This document shows positions 49,637 through 58,453 of a DNA stretch of 64,000 nt, one piece after another. The translations under genes were made by a program, and so were the position numbers. A model generated the notes under the pieces. The model made no database searches. It worked only from the letters and a program-made list of their open reading frames with translations, and was not told the origin of the DNA. Numbering within the stretch: position 1 is the first letter of the stretch; every line of letters begins with the position of its first letter. The DNA is from Arcobacter sp. (GTDB taxonomy: Bacteria > Campylobacterota > Campylobacteria > Campylobacterales > Arcobacteraceae), in assembly GCA_002869535.1 (NCBI GenBank), contig PKUK01000001.1, forward strand, positions 248,001 to 312,000. Reading direction: 5' to 3'.

Positions 49637-50293
49637 ATGAGAATATTATTATTAGAAGATGATGAACTATTTGCTCAAACTATAGAAGATTTTTTAGATG
49701 ATGAGGGATTTATAGTTGATATTGCAAATGATGGAGAAAAAGCATTAGAATTAAATTATAAAAAAAACTATGATTTATATTTACTTGATATAAATGTACC
49801 AAAAATAAATGGATTAGAACTATTAAAAGACTTAAGAGAGTCTGGTGATAATACTCCAACTATATTTTTAACTTCTTACAAAGATAAAGAGACTTTAGAA
49901 CAGGGCTTTTTAAATGGAGCTGATGATTATTTAAAAAAGCCAATTGATTTGGATGAATTGATTTTAAGAATAAAATCTCTTTTAAAAAGAGCAGGGAAAC
50001 AGACTGAAACAATAGTATTGGGAGAAAATTTAGTTTTTAATCCAAGTGATAAGAGAGTTTATAAAGATGAAGTAGATATGAAACTACCTACAAAAGTTGT
50101 TGACTTATTAGAACTATTTTTAGAAAACAAAGATAAAATAGTCACAAAAGATATGATAGTAGACAAATTATGGTCTACGCAAGAGGATTATAGTGAAGGT
50201 TCAATAAGAGTATATATTAATCACGTAAAAAAAATATTTGTAAATGAAAAAATTATAAATATAAAAGGTATAGGATATAAACTTGAACAATAA
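49637..50293 (+). CDS. OmpR-family response regulator
   Basis: ILLLEDDELFAQTIEDFL, YLLDINVPKINGLELL, YLKKPIDLDEL. Confidence 0.93.
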   Translation: MRILLLEDDELFAQTIEDFLDDEGFIVDIANDGEKALELNYKKNYDLYLLDINVPKINGLELLKDLRESGDNTPTIFLTSYKDKETLEQGFLNGADDYLKKPIDLDELILRIKSLLKRAGKQTETIVLGENLVFNPSDKRVYKDEVDMKLPTKVVDLLELFLENKDKIVTKDMIVDKLWSTQEDYSEGSIRVYINHVKKIFVNEKIINIKGIGYKLEQ

Positions 50294-51131
50294 AAGAAAG
50301 AACTTTTTAATTTCAAACTCTATTTTAATTGCATTTATAGTGATTATGGTTTTAGTTGCAAATTACTATTTAGTTTCAACCTTTGGCTTTAATCACGAGA
50401 CTTTTATAGCTATAACCTTAGTATTGATTATTTTTGCAATAATATTAAACTTTTTTTTAAGTAAGCCACTATATGAGCCACTTTTTAGAAGTGATGAGAA
50501 CTTGCAAAGAACTATAAAAGAGACACTCCATGAGCTTAATATTCCAGCCTCTACGATACAAGCAAATGCACAAATGCTAGAAAAAAATATAAAAGATGAG
50601 AAAAATATAAAAAGATTAAATAGAATTAAGCTAGCTACAAATGAACTTTTAAAACTATATAATCAAATGGAATATGAAATAAAAAAAGAGATAGATAGAA
50701 TCGATAAACAAGAGTTTTCTCTTGATGAAATAATAAACAACTCAATAGATAAATTTCAAGATATTAAAGGAAGTATATCTATTGAAAATAGTGTAAAAAA
50801 TAGAATAATCAATAGCGATAAAAATGGATTTCAAAAAATTATTGATAATCTTTTATCAAATGCTATAAAATATAACCATGAAAATGGAGTGGTTAAAATA
50901 AGTTTTGAAGACAATACTTTATCTATATTTAACACAGGAAAAACAATAGATACAAAAAACCTTTTTATTGTATTTGAACAATATTTCCAAGAAGACTCTA
51001 AAAATAGTGGTTTTGGCTTAGGTTTAAATATTGTAAAAGATTTTTGTGATAAAAATCAAATAGAAATCAAAATCGAACCAACTAAGAAGGGAACTTTAAT
51101 TCGCTTAAATCTTTCAAAAGGTATATCTTAA
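50283..51131 (+). CDS. Sensor histidine kinase (minimal sensor region)
   Basis: KETLHELNIPASTI, IIDNLLSNAIKYNHENG, NSGFGLGLNIVKDF. Confidence 0.9.
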   Translation: MNNKRKNFLISNSILIAFIVIMVLVANYYLVSTFGFNHETFIAITLVLIIFAIILNFFLSKPLYEPLFRSDENLQRTIKETLHELNIPASTIQANAQMLEKNIKDEKNIKRLNRIKLATNELLKLYNQMEYEIKKEIDRIDKQEFSLDEIINNSIDKFQDIKGSISIENSVKNRIINSDKNGFQKIIDNLLSNAIKYNHENGVVKISFEDNTLSIFNTGKTIDTKNLFIVFEQYFQEDSKNSGFGLGLNIVKDFCDKNQIEIKIEPTKKGTLIRLNLSKGIS

Positions 51132-51151
51132 ATTTATCTTATAAATAAAAA

Positions 51152-51186
51152 TTAACACTAAATTAACACTTTTAATTTATTATTCT
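51152..51186 (+). promoter_or_regulatory. TTAACAC direct repeat (11-bp period) followed by a -10-like element
   Basis: TTAACA at 51152 and 51163; TATTCT at 51181. Confidence 0.6.
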
Positions 51187-51207
51187 TAAAAATTATTAAG
51201 GATAAGA

Positions 51208-53334
51208 ATGAAATTAGTATATTCTCTAATAGCACTTGGGACAATTTTTGCTACTTGTCATGCAGAGACAATTGTCTTAGACAAACTATCAGTTACTGCA
51301 ACTAAAATTGAAAGAGCAACAAAAGATGTTACACAAAGTATTGATGTTGTGGATGAAAAAGATATTGAAGATAAAAATATTATTTTTGCATCAGAGGCAA
51401 TTAATAGTATACCTGGTGTAATTGCAGAAAATACAAGTAACTCTTCAAGTCCAAGATTAATAATTAGAGGTGCTGGTCTTAAATCTAGGTATGGAGTTAG
51501 AGAAATAATGGTGATAAAAGATGGGGTACCTATGACTGACCCTGACTCATTTACACGATTTGATTATATAGATATGCAAGATGTTAAAGCAGTTGAAGTT
51601 CAAAAAGGTCCAGGTTCTATTGCTGCTGCAAATGCAACTGGTGGTGTTGTTCAGTTAATTACAAAATCTGTTTTTGAAGAAAATCAGAATCGAATTAAAT
51701 TAGGTTTTGGAACTGAACACTCTTCTCAATCTAATATAAAATTTGCTAAAGCTTTAGATGAGAATAATTTTATGTCATTTAATTTTAGTACTACAAAAAA
51801 TGATAATGATTGGCGTAAAAATAACAAAGTTGACTCTTTACAATTTGGTATAAAATATGGTCATATTTTTGATGATGAATCAATTTTAGAGAGTGAATTA
51901 GCATATACAGAATCAAATGTAGATTTGCCTGCATCGATGACTGAATCAGAATTTAATATTTTTAAATCAACTGGTAAACAAGGTGATACAAGTTCTGCTT
52001 GGCAACATAGTTCAAGGGATTCTAAAATACTTTTTTTTAATTCAAAGTTGGAAAAAGAGTTTGGAAATTTAATTATGAAACCACGTTTTTATATTAATAG
52101 TTGGGAACATTTTCATCCCGTAACTGCAATGATTAATGATAGTGATGATAATGTAGTTCTTGGTGCAGATTTAGAAAACAATTACAGTCATAAACTTTTC
52201 GAGGAAGATGCAACTTTAGTTTTTGGTGTGACTGCAAAACAAGACAGAACAAGAGAATCTAAAAAATATACCTATAAAGATTATAGTGTAACAGGACCTA
52301 CAGTTGGTGCATTTGCAACTAGAGACTACACAATATCTAGTACATTATCTAATGAAAAGGGTGATTTAGCAAATGTTGAAGATTCTACTTCAACTTTGTA
52401 TGGTGCTTATATTCAAGATAGTTTCAAACCTACAACAAATACTTTAGTTGATGTATCTTTACGAGTAGACAGGGTATCTTTTGATGTTGATGGAAATGAG
52501 ATATTAAAATACAACTGGGGAGGAAGTGCATTTACATCTGCTAATACATATTATACAGGGGGTGGTTTATACTCTATCAATGAATCTTATACTTTAGTAT
52601 CTCCTAAAATAGGAATTAGTTATGCATTAAGTGATACACACAGTATTTATTCATCTGTTGCCAGTGCAAATCAAGCACCCACAGACAATGAACTCAAAGC
52701 CAATAAAACAAACAACAAAGGTACATTAGATAAAACTACAAGTGTTAATTATGAAATTGGACTAAAAGCACGAGATGTAAAATACTCTTATGATATAGCT
52801 TTATATCAAAATGATATTAGTGATGAAGTAACTGCAACAAAAGATGGATTTCTCACTTATTATCAAAATGCAGGAAAAACTCAAAAGAGAGGTTTAGAAT
52901 TTACAGGAAGTTATAATTTAACAAGTTAATTATCTCTTGGTGCTTCATATGCATACTCTTATTATAAGTTTATATCTTTTATGGAAGAGGGTACAAATGA
53001 TAGAGCTAATAATTATTTGCCATATATCCCTCAACATAGGTATTCTTTATTTGCAACTCTAAATTTAAATAATGGTTTTAAAGCACGTATAGAGACAAAG
53101 AGTAGTGGGTCATACTACATGGATAATGCTAATACTGAAAAGTATAGTGGTTATGACTTTGTAACAGATATCATGATGGGATATAGTAAAAAGAACCATA
53201 CTATTCAACTAAATATAAATAATTTATTTGATAAACACTAAGCAGCAGAAGTGCAAAAAGATACATCAGGTGTTAAAACATACAAAGCTGCAGCTCCAAT
53301 ATCTGCAATGATTACTTATAATTATAAGTTTTAG
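51208..53334 (+). pseudogene. TonB-dependent receptor interrupted by in-frame TAA at 52927-52929 and 53239-53241
   Basis: KLSVTATKIERATKDVTQSIDVVDEKDIE plug; ...GSYNLTS*LSLGASYAYSYYKF...LNINNLFDKH*AAEV...ISAMITYNYKF ending at TAG 53332-53334, all one frame. Confidence 0.88.
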
Positions 53335-53343
53335 GAGAAAATT

Positions 53344-54771
53344 ATGGTAAATCATATTAAACGAGATAACAATGATATCTATGCTTTTCCTATTATTGGG
53401 TTTATGTTTAAAAATAAAAAGTTTATATTTTTATTAAAAATTCTAATTTCATCTATTGTTATTTATGCAATTACTTTTGGATTTATTAATCCACACAAAG
53501 ATAATATTTTTACAACTGGATTGTTTTGGGGGCTTTTTTGGCCATTTTTTATGGTTATAACATTAGCTTTTTTTGGACGATTTTTTTGTGGAATTTGCCC
53601 CCATGGATTTATGGGCAAATATTTAACAAAGATAGGTTTAAATAAAAAACTTCCAAAGGTATTTTCAAATTATTTTATAGGTCTATCTATTTTGTTTATT
53701 GGGTGGTGGCTTATTTATTATATGTACCCTTCTTTATTTAAAACACCTTATGCTACGGCTATGATGTTTGTAGGTTTAACTTTTATAGCTGCTATTTTCT
53801 TTTTTGTATATGAAAAGATGTCTTATTGCAAATATATTTGTCCCATAGGTTTGGTATCTAAAGCATTTAGTAAGGTATCTTTTACAAAACTTGCAACTTA
53901 TAGTGAGTCATGTAAATCATGTAAAACTTTCGAATGTGCTAAAGCTTGTACTTATGATTTAAAACCTTTTACTTTTAATAAACAAAATACAATGTCAGAT
54001 TGTACTTTATGTATGGATTGTAGTGATTCTTGTGAAGCTGTTAGTTTTAAAATAACAAAGCCATCTGAAAGTATGTTTAAAAAGTTTAAAGTCTCAAAAG
54101 CTGAAGTTTGGGCGTATCTGCTTATAACTGCTGCAATTTCTATTACTATGAGTTTTCATCATGCATTAGGAAGAAGTGCTATTGTAGAAGATTTTTTTTG
54201 GACAAAAACAGCACGATATTTTGAATCTATTTTTAATTTTGGAACAGTTGATGTGGTAGGTTTGTTTGCTTTTTTATATGCTGTTGCTATAGTAGTTATC
54301 TTAAATATTATAGGCATGGTTATTGCTTCAAAGATTTTAAAAGTAAGTTATGAAAAAACCTTTTATACTCTAGGATATGCTTTTGCTCCATTGTTTATTA
54401 TTGGTGGTTTGTCACATATGGGAGAGTTTTTTTTCTATTCATATGCATCAGATATTACAAATGCATTTATTCAAGCTTTTCATTTAGATATAGCATATAT
54501 AGAGCCTTTGGCAACAAGAAGAGACAAATGGGTACATATCTTTTCATTATTTAAATATATTGCAATTATTTGGGCCTTTATTATTATGATTGGTCGATTA
54601 AAACTTTTAGAGAGTACAAAGTTGAGAAAAATAATAGCAATGCCCTTTGCCTCATTTTTAATTATTTTATATTTAGGATTAAATTTTTACACAGGCTATG
54701 TATTTAAAACTTATGGAGCTCAAAAGGGTGGACACAATCATTCCACCATGATGAAAAAAGAGGTTAAATAA
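53344..54771 (+). CDS. Polytopic 4Fe-4S (NapH/CcoG-like) membrane protein
   Basis: FFCGICPHGFMGKY, YCKYICPIGLVSKA, CKSCKTFECAKAC, CTLCMDCSDSC plus multiple TM segments. Confidence 0.88.
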   Translation: MVNHIKRDNNDIYAFPIIGFMFKNKKFIFLLKILISSIVIYAITFGFINPHKDNIFTTGLFWGLFWPFFMVITLAFFGRFFCGICPHGFMGKYLTKIGLNKKLPKVFSNYFIGLSILFIGWWLIYYMYPSLFKTPYATAMMFVGLTFIAAIFFFVYEKMSYCKYICPIGLVSKAFSKVSFTKLATYSESCKSCKTFECAKACTYDLKPFTFNKQNTMSDCTLCMDCSDSCEAVSFKITKPSESMFKKFKVSKAEVWAYLLITAAISITMSFHHALGRSAIVEDFFWTKTARYFESIFNFGTVDVVGLFAFLYAVAIVVILNIIGMVIASKILKVSYEKTFYTLGYAFAPLFIIGGLSHMGEFFFYSYASDITNAFIQAFHLDIAYIEPLATRRDKWVHIFSLFKYIAIIWAFIIMIGRLKLLESTKLRKIIAMPFASFLIILYLGLNFYTGYVFKTYGAQKGGHNHSTMMKKEVK

Positions 54772-54772
54772 A

Positions 54773-55201
54773 ATGAATATTGAATTACTTAAGCATCTTG
54801 TTGATTATGGTGTAATAGCTCTTTTAGTTTTTATGAGTTTTTTATCTGTTTGGTTTTTTATTGAGAGAATCTTTTTTTATAAAAAAATAGAAGTAACTTC
54901 ATACAAGTCTAAAAAGTCCTTAGAAATAGTTATTACAAAACATCTTTCTATTATAGGAACAATTGCATCAAATGCACCATATATAGGACTACTAGGAACA
55001 GTATTGGCTATTATGCTGACATTTATGACTATGAGTTCTGGAGATATAGAAGCCACAAAAATTATGGCTTCCTTAGCTTTAGCCCTAAAAGCTACGGCTG
55101 TTGGCTTAGTGGTTGCGATAATCTCACAAATGTTTTATAACATTTTAGCTCGATATGCAGAAGTGATTGAAAGTAAGTATGATGAAATTGCAGAAGTTTA
55201 A
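54773..55201 (+). CDS. exbB: ExbB/MotA/TolQ family proton channel
   Basis: SNAPYIGLLGTVLAIMLTFMTM...LALALKATAVGLVVAI. Confidence 0.92.
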   Translation: MNIELLKHLVDYGVIALLVFMSFLSVWFFIERIFFYKKIEVTSYKSKKSLEIVITKHLSIIGTIASNAPYIGLLGTVLAIMLTFMTMSSGDIEATKIMASLALALKATAVGLVVAIISQMFYNILARYAEVIESKYDEIAEV

Positions 55202-55559
55202 CTCCATAAATGTAATACCATTTATTGATGTTTTATTAGTATTACTTGCAATTGTATTATTAACAACAACATTTATTGCAAAAGGTGATATAAAAGTAGC
55301 TCTTGCTCAGGCAAATAGTGCAACTAGTTTGAGTGTTAAACAAGAAACTGTAGTTAGTATAAAAGAGAATAATTCCATATTTTTGAATAATTTACATATC
55401 TCTTTAGAAGCTTTAAAAGTTAAAATTAATGAACTAGATAAATCATCACATATTTATATTAGATGTGATAAAAAAGCAGATTTTGAGGCTTTTGTTTTGG
55501 TATTAGACCTTTTAAAATCAAATAAATTTGAGAATATTTCTATAGTAACAAAGAAATAA
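55182..55559 (+). CDS. exbD: ExbD/TolR biopolymer transport protein
   Basis: INVIPFIDVLLVLLAIVLLTTTFIAKG; start at 55182 preferred. Confidence 0.9.
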   Translation: MKLQKFNSINVIPFIDVLLVLLAIVLLTTTFIAKGDIKVALAQANSATSLSVKQETVVSIKENNSIFLNNLHISLEALKVKINELDKSSHIYIRCDKKADFEAFVLVLDLLKSNKFENISIVTKK

Positions 55560-55560
55560 A

Positions 55561-56220
55561 ATGGGAACAAAAAAACGATATACATACTCATTTTTTTTAA
55601 CTATATGTATTTATATCTTAATATTTTTTGTATTGTTTTTCAGTTTTAGAGAAATTAATCAGCCAAAAACTTTTAAAAAAGAGAAAGTTATCTCTATGAA
55701 TCATATCTCTTTAATTGAACAAGAAAAACGAGAGATAAAAAAAGAAGAAAAAAAAGAAGAAAAAGTTATACCAAAACCCATAAAGAAAAAAGAAAAAATT
55801 AAACCTCTAAAAAAACGATTAGAAAAAAAGGTAACAGAGAAAAAAGAAGTAGTAAAAAAGCCAAAAGAAGAGAAAAAAGAAAAAGAGCTTAAAGAAGACA
55901 ATAAAGAGCAAGAACTTATTAAAAAGAGTTCTAAAAGTTATGAAGAAGAGTTTTTAGATGAGCATTTACAAAAAATAGTACAACTTATCCAAAAAAATGT
56001 TATTTATCCCAAAAGAGCAAAAAGGCTTAATATTCAAGGTAAGGTATTTGTTTTATTTAAAATTTCAATAAATGGTGAAATTACTGAGTTAAAAGGAATC
56101 TCAGGACATCGATTATTAATCAAATCTGCCCTTAAAGCTATAGAAAAAGCATCAAGAACATTTCCAAAAGTTAAAAAAGAAATAACAATAAAGGTGCCGA
56201 TACAATACAAACTTACCTAA
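55561..56220 (+). CDS. tonB: TonB-family energy transducer
   Basis: N-terminal TM, Lys/Glu/Pro-rich linker, IYPKRAKRLNIQGKVFVLFKISINGEITELKGISG C-terminal domain. Confidence 0.92.
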   Translation: MGTKKRYTYSFFLTICIYILIFFVLFFSFREINQPKTFKKEKVISMNHISLIEQEKREIKKEEKKEEKVIPKPIKKKEKIKPLKKRLEKKVTEKKEVVKKPKEEKKEKELKEDNKEQELIKKSSKSYEEEFLDEHLQKIVQLIQKNVIYPKRAKRLNIQGKVFVLFKISINGEITELKGISGHRLLIKSALKAIEKASRTFPKVKKEITIKVPIQYKLT

Positions 56221-56253
56221 GTTTATTAATAAAAATGATGTTATTATTCCTTT

Positions 56254-56943
56254 ATGAAAAATAGTTATAAAAGAATTGATGCACATCTTTCTAGTTTGGG
56301 TTATTGTACAAGAAGTGATGCTAAAAAATTTTTAAAAATAAATGAACTTACAGTAAATAAAGAGAGGATATTTAATCCATCAATTAAAGCATACCATGAT
56401 GAGATTAGAATTGATGATAAAATTCTTGACCCAGAAAGTATTACAATTCTTTTAAATAAGCCTTCTGGTGTGATTTGTTCTCATAATGATGCAGGAGTTT
56501 TGATTTATTCACTACTTCCTCAAAGATGGAACCAAAGAAAACCAAAGATGGCAACGGTAGGAAGACTTGATGTGGATACTACAGGAGCTATACTTATAAC
56601 TGATGATGGCGTTTTAAATCATAGGTTAACAAACCCTAAAAAAGATATTGCAAAAGTTTATGAAGTAGATTTAAAAGTGCCTTTAAAAGGGGAAGAAGAA
56701 AAGATATTTGGAAGTGGAGAACTTATCTTAAATGGAGAAAAAAAACCTCTTTTACCAGCAAAAATGGAAATTTTATCACCCACAAAAGTAAGACTAGAAA
56801 TTATTGAAGGTAAATATCACCAAGTAAAAAGAATGTTTGCCGCTGTTGGAAATAGGGTAATAAAGCTTCACAGAGTTAGCTTTGATGGCTATACCGTTGA
56901 AGATTTAAAAGAGGGTTATTATAGAATCATAATGGTTAATTAA
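56254..56943 (+). CDS. rsuA: 16S rRNA pseudouridine synthase, RsuA family
   Basis: S4-like N-terminus; VGRLDVDTTGAILITDDGVLNHRLTNPKK, EGKYHQVKRMFAAVGNRV. Confidence 0.92.
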   Translation: MKNSYKRIDAHLSSLGYCTRSDAKKFLKINELTVNKERIFNPSIKAYHDEIRIDDKILDPESITILLNKPSGVICSHNDAGVLIYSLLPQRWNQRKPKMATVGRLDVDTTGAILITDDGVLNHRLTNPKKDIAKVYEVDLKVPLKGEEEKIFGSGELILNGEKKPLLPAKMEILSPTKVRLEIIEGKYHQVKRMFAAVGNRVIKLHRVSFDGYTVEDLKEGYYRIIMVN

Positions 56944-57559
56944 ATTTTTTATATATTTTATCTTCCAACTCTTTTATTGTCTCTATTGCATTTTCTTCAT
57001 GATTTGAAAACCCCCAGTTTACTAAAATAGAATCAATTCCTGCACTATTTGCTGCTTGAATATCTTTATGGCTATCTCCTACTAAAAGAGATTTTTCTTT
57101 TGTGGTATTTATCTCTTCAAGTATTTTATAAACCATTTCTGGATGTGGTTTTGGTTTTAGAACATCGTTATATCCAACTATTGTTTTAAAATAACTCCCA
57201 AGTTCTAGGTGGTTTAGCATTCTATTTGCAAATTCACTATTAGCATTTGTAGCAACTGTAAATATATAGTCACTTTTTAAATCTTCAAGTAACTCTTTTA
57301 TCCCATCATAAATTTCCAAGTCAGTTAAACAATGTTTATAATAATAGGTTTCAAAAAGTTTACCTTGTTCTTCAGTAAAATGTTTTGTTCCATAAAAAAA
57401 TTCAGATGAGCTGATATTTGGGTCATTTACTTTTTCTAGGATAAAACTCTTTTCTAAAAGTTCAAACCCTAGGTTTTCTCTAACATAGTTTATTGTATTT
57501 GCAATCATGCTTCCGCTGTTGATTAAGGTTCCATCCATATCAAACATTATAAGTTTCAT
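56936..57559 (-). CDS. HAD family hydrolase (phosphoglycolate phosphatase-like)
   Basis: MKLIMFDMDGTLINSG, KPHPEMVYKIL, LLVGDSHKDIQAANSAGI. Confidence 0.9.
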   Translation of the reverse strand: MKLIMFDMDGTLINSGSMIANTINYVRENLGFELLEKSFILEKVNDPNISSSEFFYGTKHFTEEQGKLFETYYYKHCLTDLEIYDGIKELLEDLKSDYIFTVATNANSEFANRMLNHLELGSYFKTIVGYNDVLKPKPHPEMVYKILEEINTTKEKSLLVGDSHKDIQAANSAGIDSILVNWGFSNHEENAIETIKELEDKIYKKFN

Positions 57560-57620
57560 AAATTCTCCAAATTAAATTTTTTAATTAACAATCGATTAAC
57601 ACACAATTGCTACAATCTCA

Positions 57621-57718
57621 TTACAGATTTTGTATTACTCCTACTTTTTTATACAAAAGAATAAAATAATAACACCGACAAAAGTCTTGCTTCAAACACC
57701 AGAAGTAGGACTTTTTTT
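57621..57718 (+). ncRNA. Candidate small regulatory RNA with intrinsic terminator
   Basis: -10-like TACAAT at 57611; stem TTTTGTAT (57628-57635)/ATACAAAA (57651-57658) with loop TACTCCTACTTTTTT; terminator AAAAGTCTTGCTTC (57680-57693)/GAAGTAGGACTTTT (57702-57715) then T-run. Confidence 0.5.
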
Positions 57719-58136
57719 ATGCCCTAACATCTTTCATAATCTCTCTCCAATTTCTTGAAAAGTGTTTTTTAATATAGGGCTCTTTATGTGGAACTAAACA
57801 TCCTGCACAATTTTGATGAATATAATCATCACCTTTATATTGTGCACCATCTTTACTATCTATATTGCAGTATGAGTACAAAGTTTTATCTTCAACTTTT
57901 TTAAATCCCTTATCATCAAATCTAAAATTAGGACAGGCACATAAGTAGCAGTTCAACTCTTCATAGTCATGACATTTTTTATTATCTTTATATAGTGGGC
58001 AAAAGTCAGGTTCATTTTTAACCATATTATCAAATCTAAAATATTTTATAACTTCTTCATCACTTAAGTCTTTTAGTTTTTCCATGATATTTTGATGTCT
58101 AGTGGCATGTTTTTCAAACCATTCATTATAAGTCAA
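57717..58136 (-). CDS. Cysteine-rich small domain protein (cobalamin-cluster associated type)
   Basis: FCPLYKDNKKCHDYEELNCYLCACPNFRFDD, CAGCLVPH. Confidence 0.7.
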   Translation of the reverse strand: MTYNEWFEKHATRHQNIMEKLKDLSDEEVIKYFRFDNMVKNEPDFCPLYKDNKKCHDYEELNCYLCACPNFRFDDKGFKKVEDKTLYSYCNIDSKDGAQYKGDDYIHQNCAGCLVPHKEPYIKKHFSRNWREIMKDVRA

Positions 58137-58214
58137 AGTATCTCCTTTAAAGTGCCGTATTGTATTTAAATAGCTTTAATCTACCTTGAAATAAAACATT
58201 TATATTTTTTTGAA

Positions 58215-58249
58215 TATAATACGCGAATTAAAATCTAAAGAAAGGAGAG
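58215..58249 (+). promoter_or_regulatory. -10 TATAAT and strong RBS of the cobalamin locus
   Basis: TATAAT 58215-58220; AAAGGAG at 58240; ATG at 58253. Confidence 0.6.
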
Positions 58250-58252
58250 TTA

Positions 58253-58447
58253 ATGATTAGTAAAAGTAAAAAATACTTTACACTTTTTGGAATGTTAGCT
58301 GCAACAGTTGATAGAAAAACATCATCTATTAATAGTTTAATTGAAACATTATTGTCTACACAAGTACCAAAAATAGTAAATATACTCATATCAAGACAGT
58401 TAAAACCTGCAAAACTAAATTCAACAAATAAAATAAAATTAGGATAA
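58253..58447 (+). CDS. 64-aa hypothetical protein at the head of the cobalamin locus
   Basis: Good RBS, immediately upstream of the btuB-like gene. Confidence 0.6.
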   Translation: MISKSKKYFTLFGMLAATVDRKTSSINSLIETLLSTQVPKIVNILISRQLKPAKLNSTNKIKLG

Positions 58448-58453
58448 ATAAAA

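Noticed and set aside
55701-55901. Phe/Ser-rich minus-strand ORF
   Set aside because: Antisense of the Lys/Glu-rich TonB linker; compositional artefact
57677-57718. Interpreting the hairpin only as the terminator of the minus-strand cysteine-rich gene
   Set aside because: The longer T-run is on the plus-strand side and an upstream promoter-like element plus second hairpin exist on plus; bidirectional use remains possible
58137-58252. Cobalamin riboswitch upstream of the btu locus
   Set aside because: No B12-box-like sequence and too little leader between the TATAAT and the first RBS
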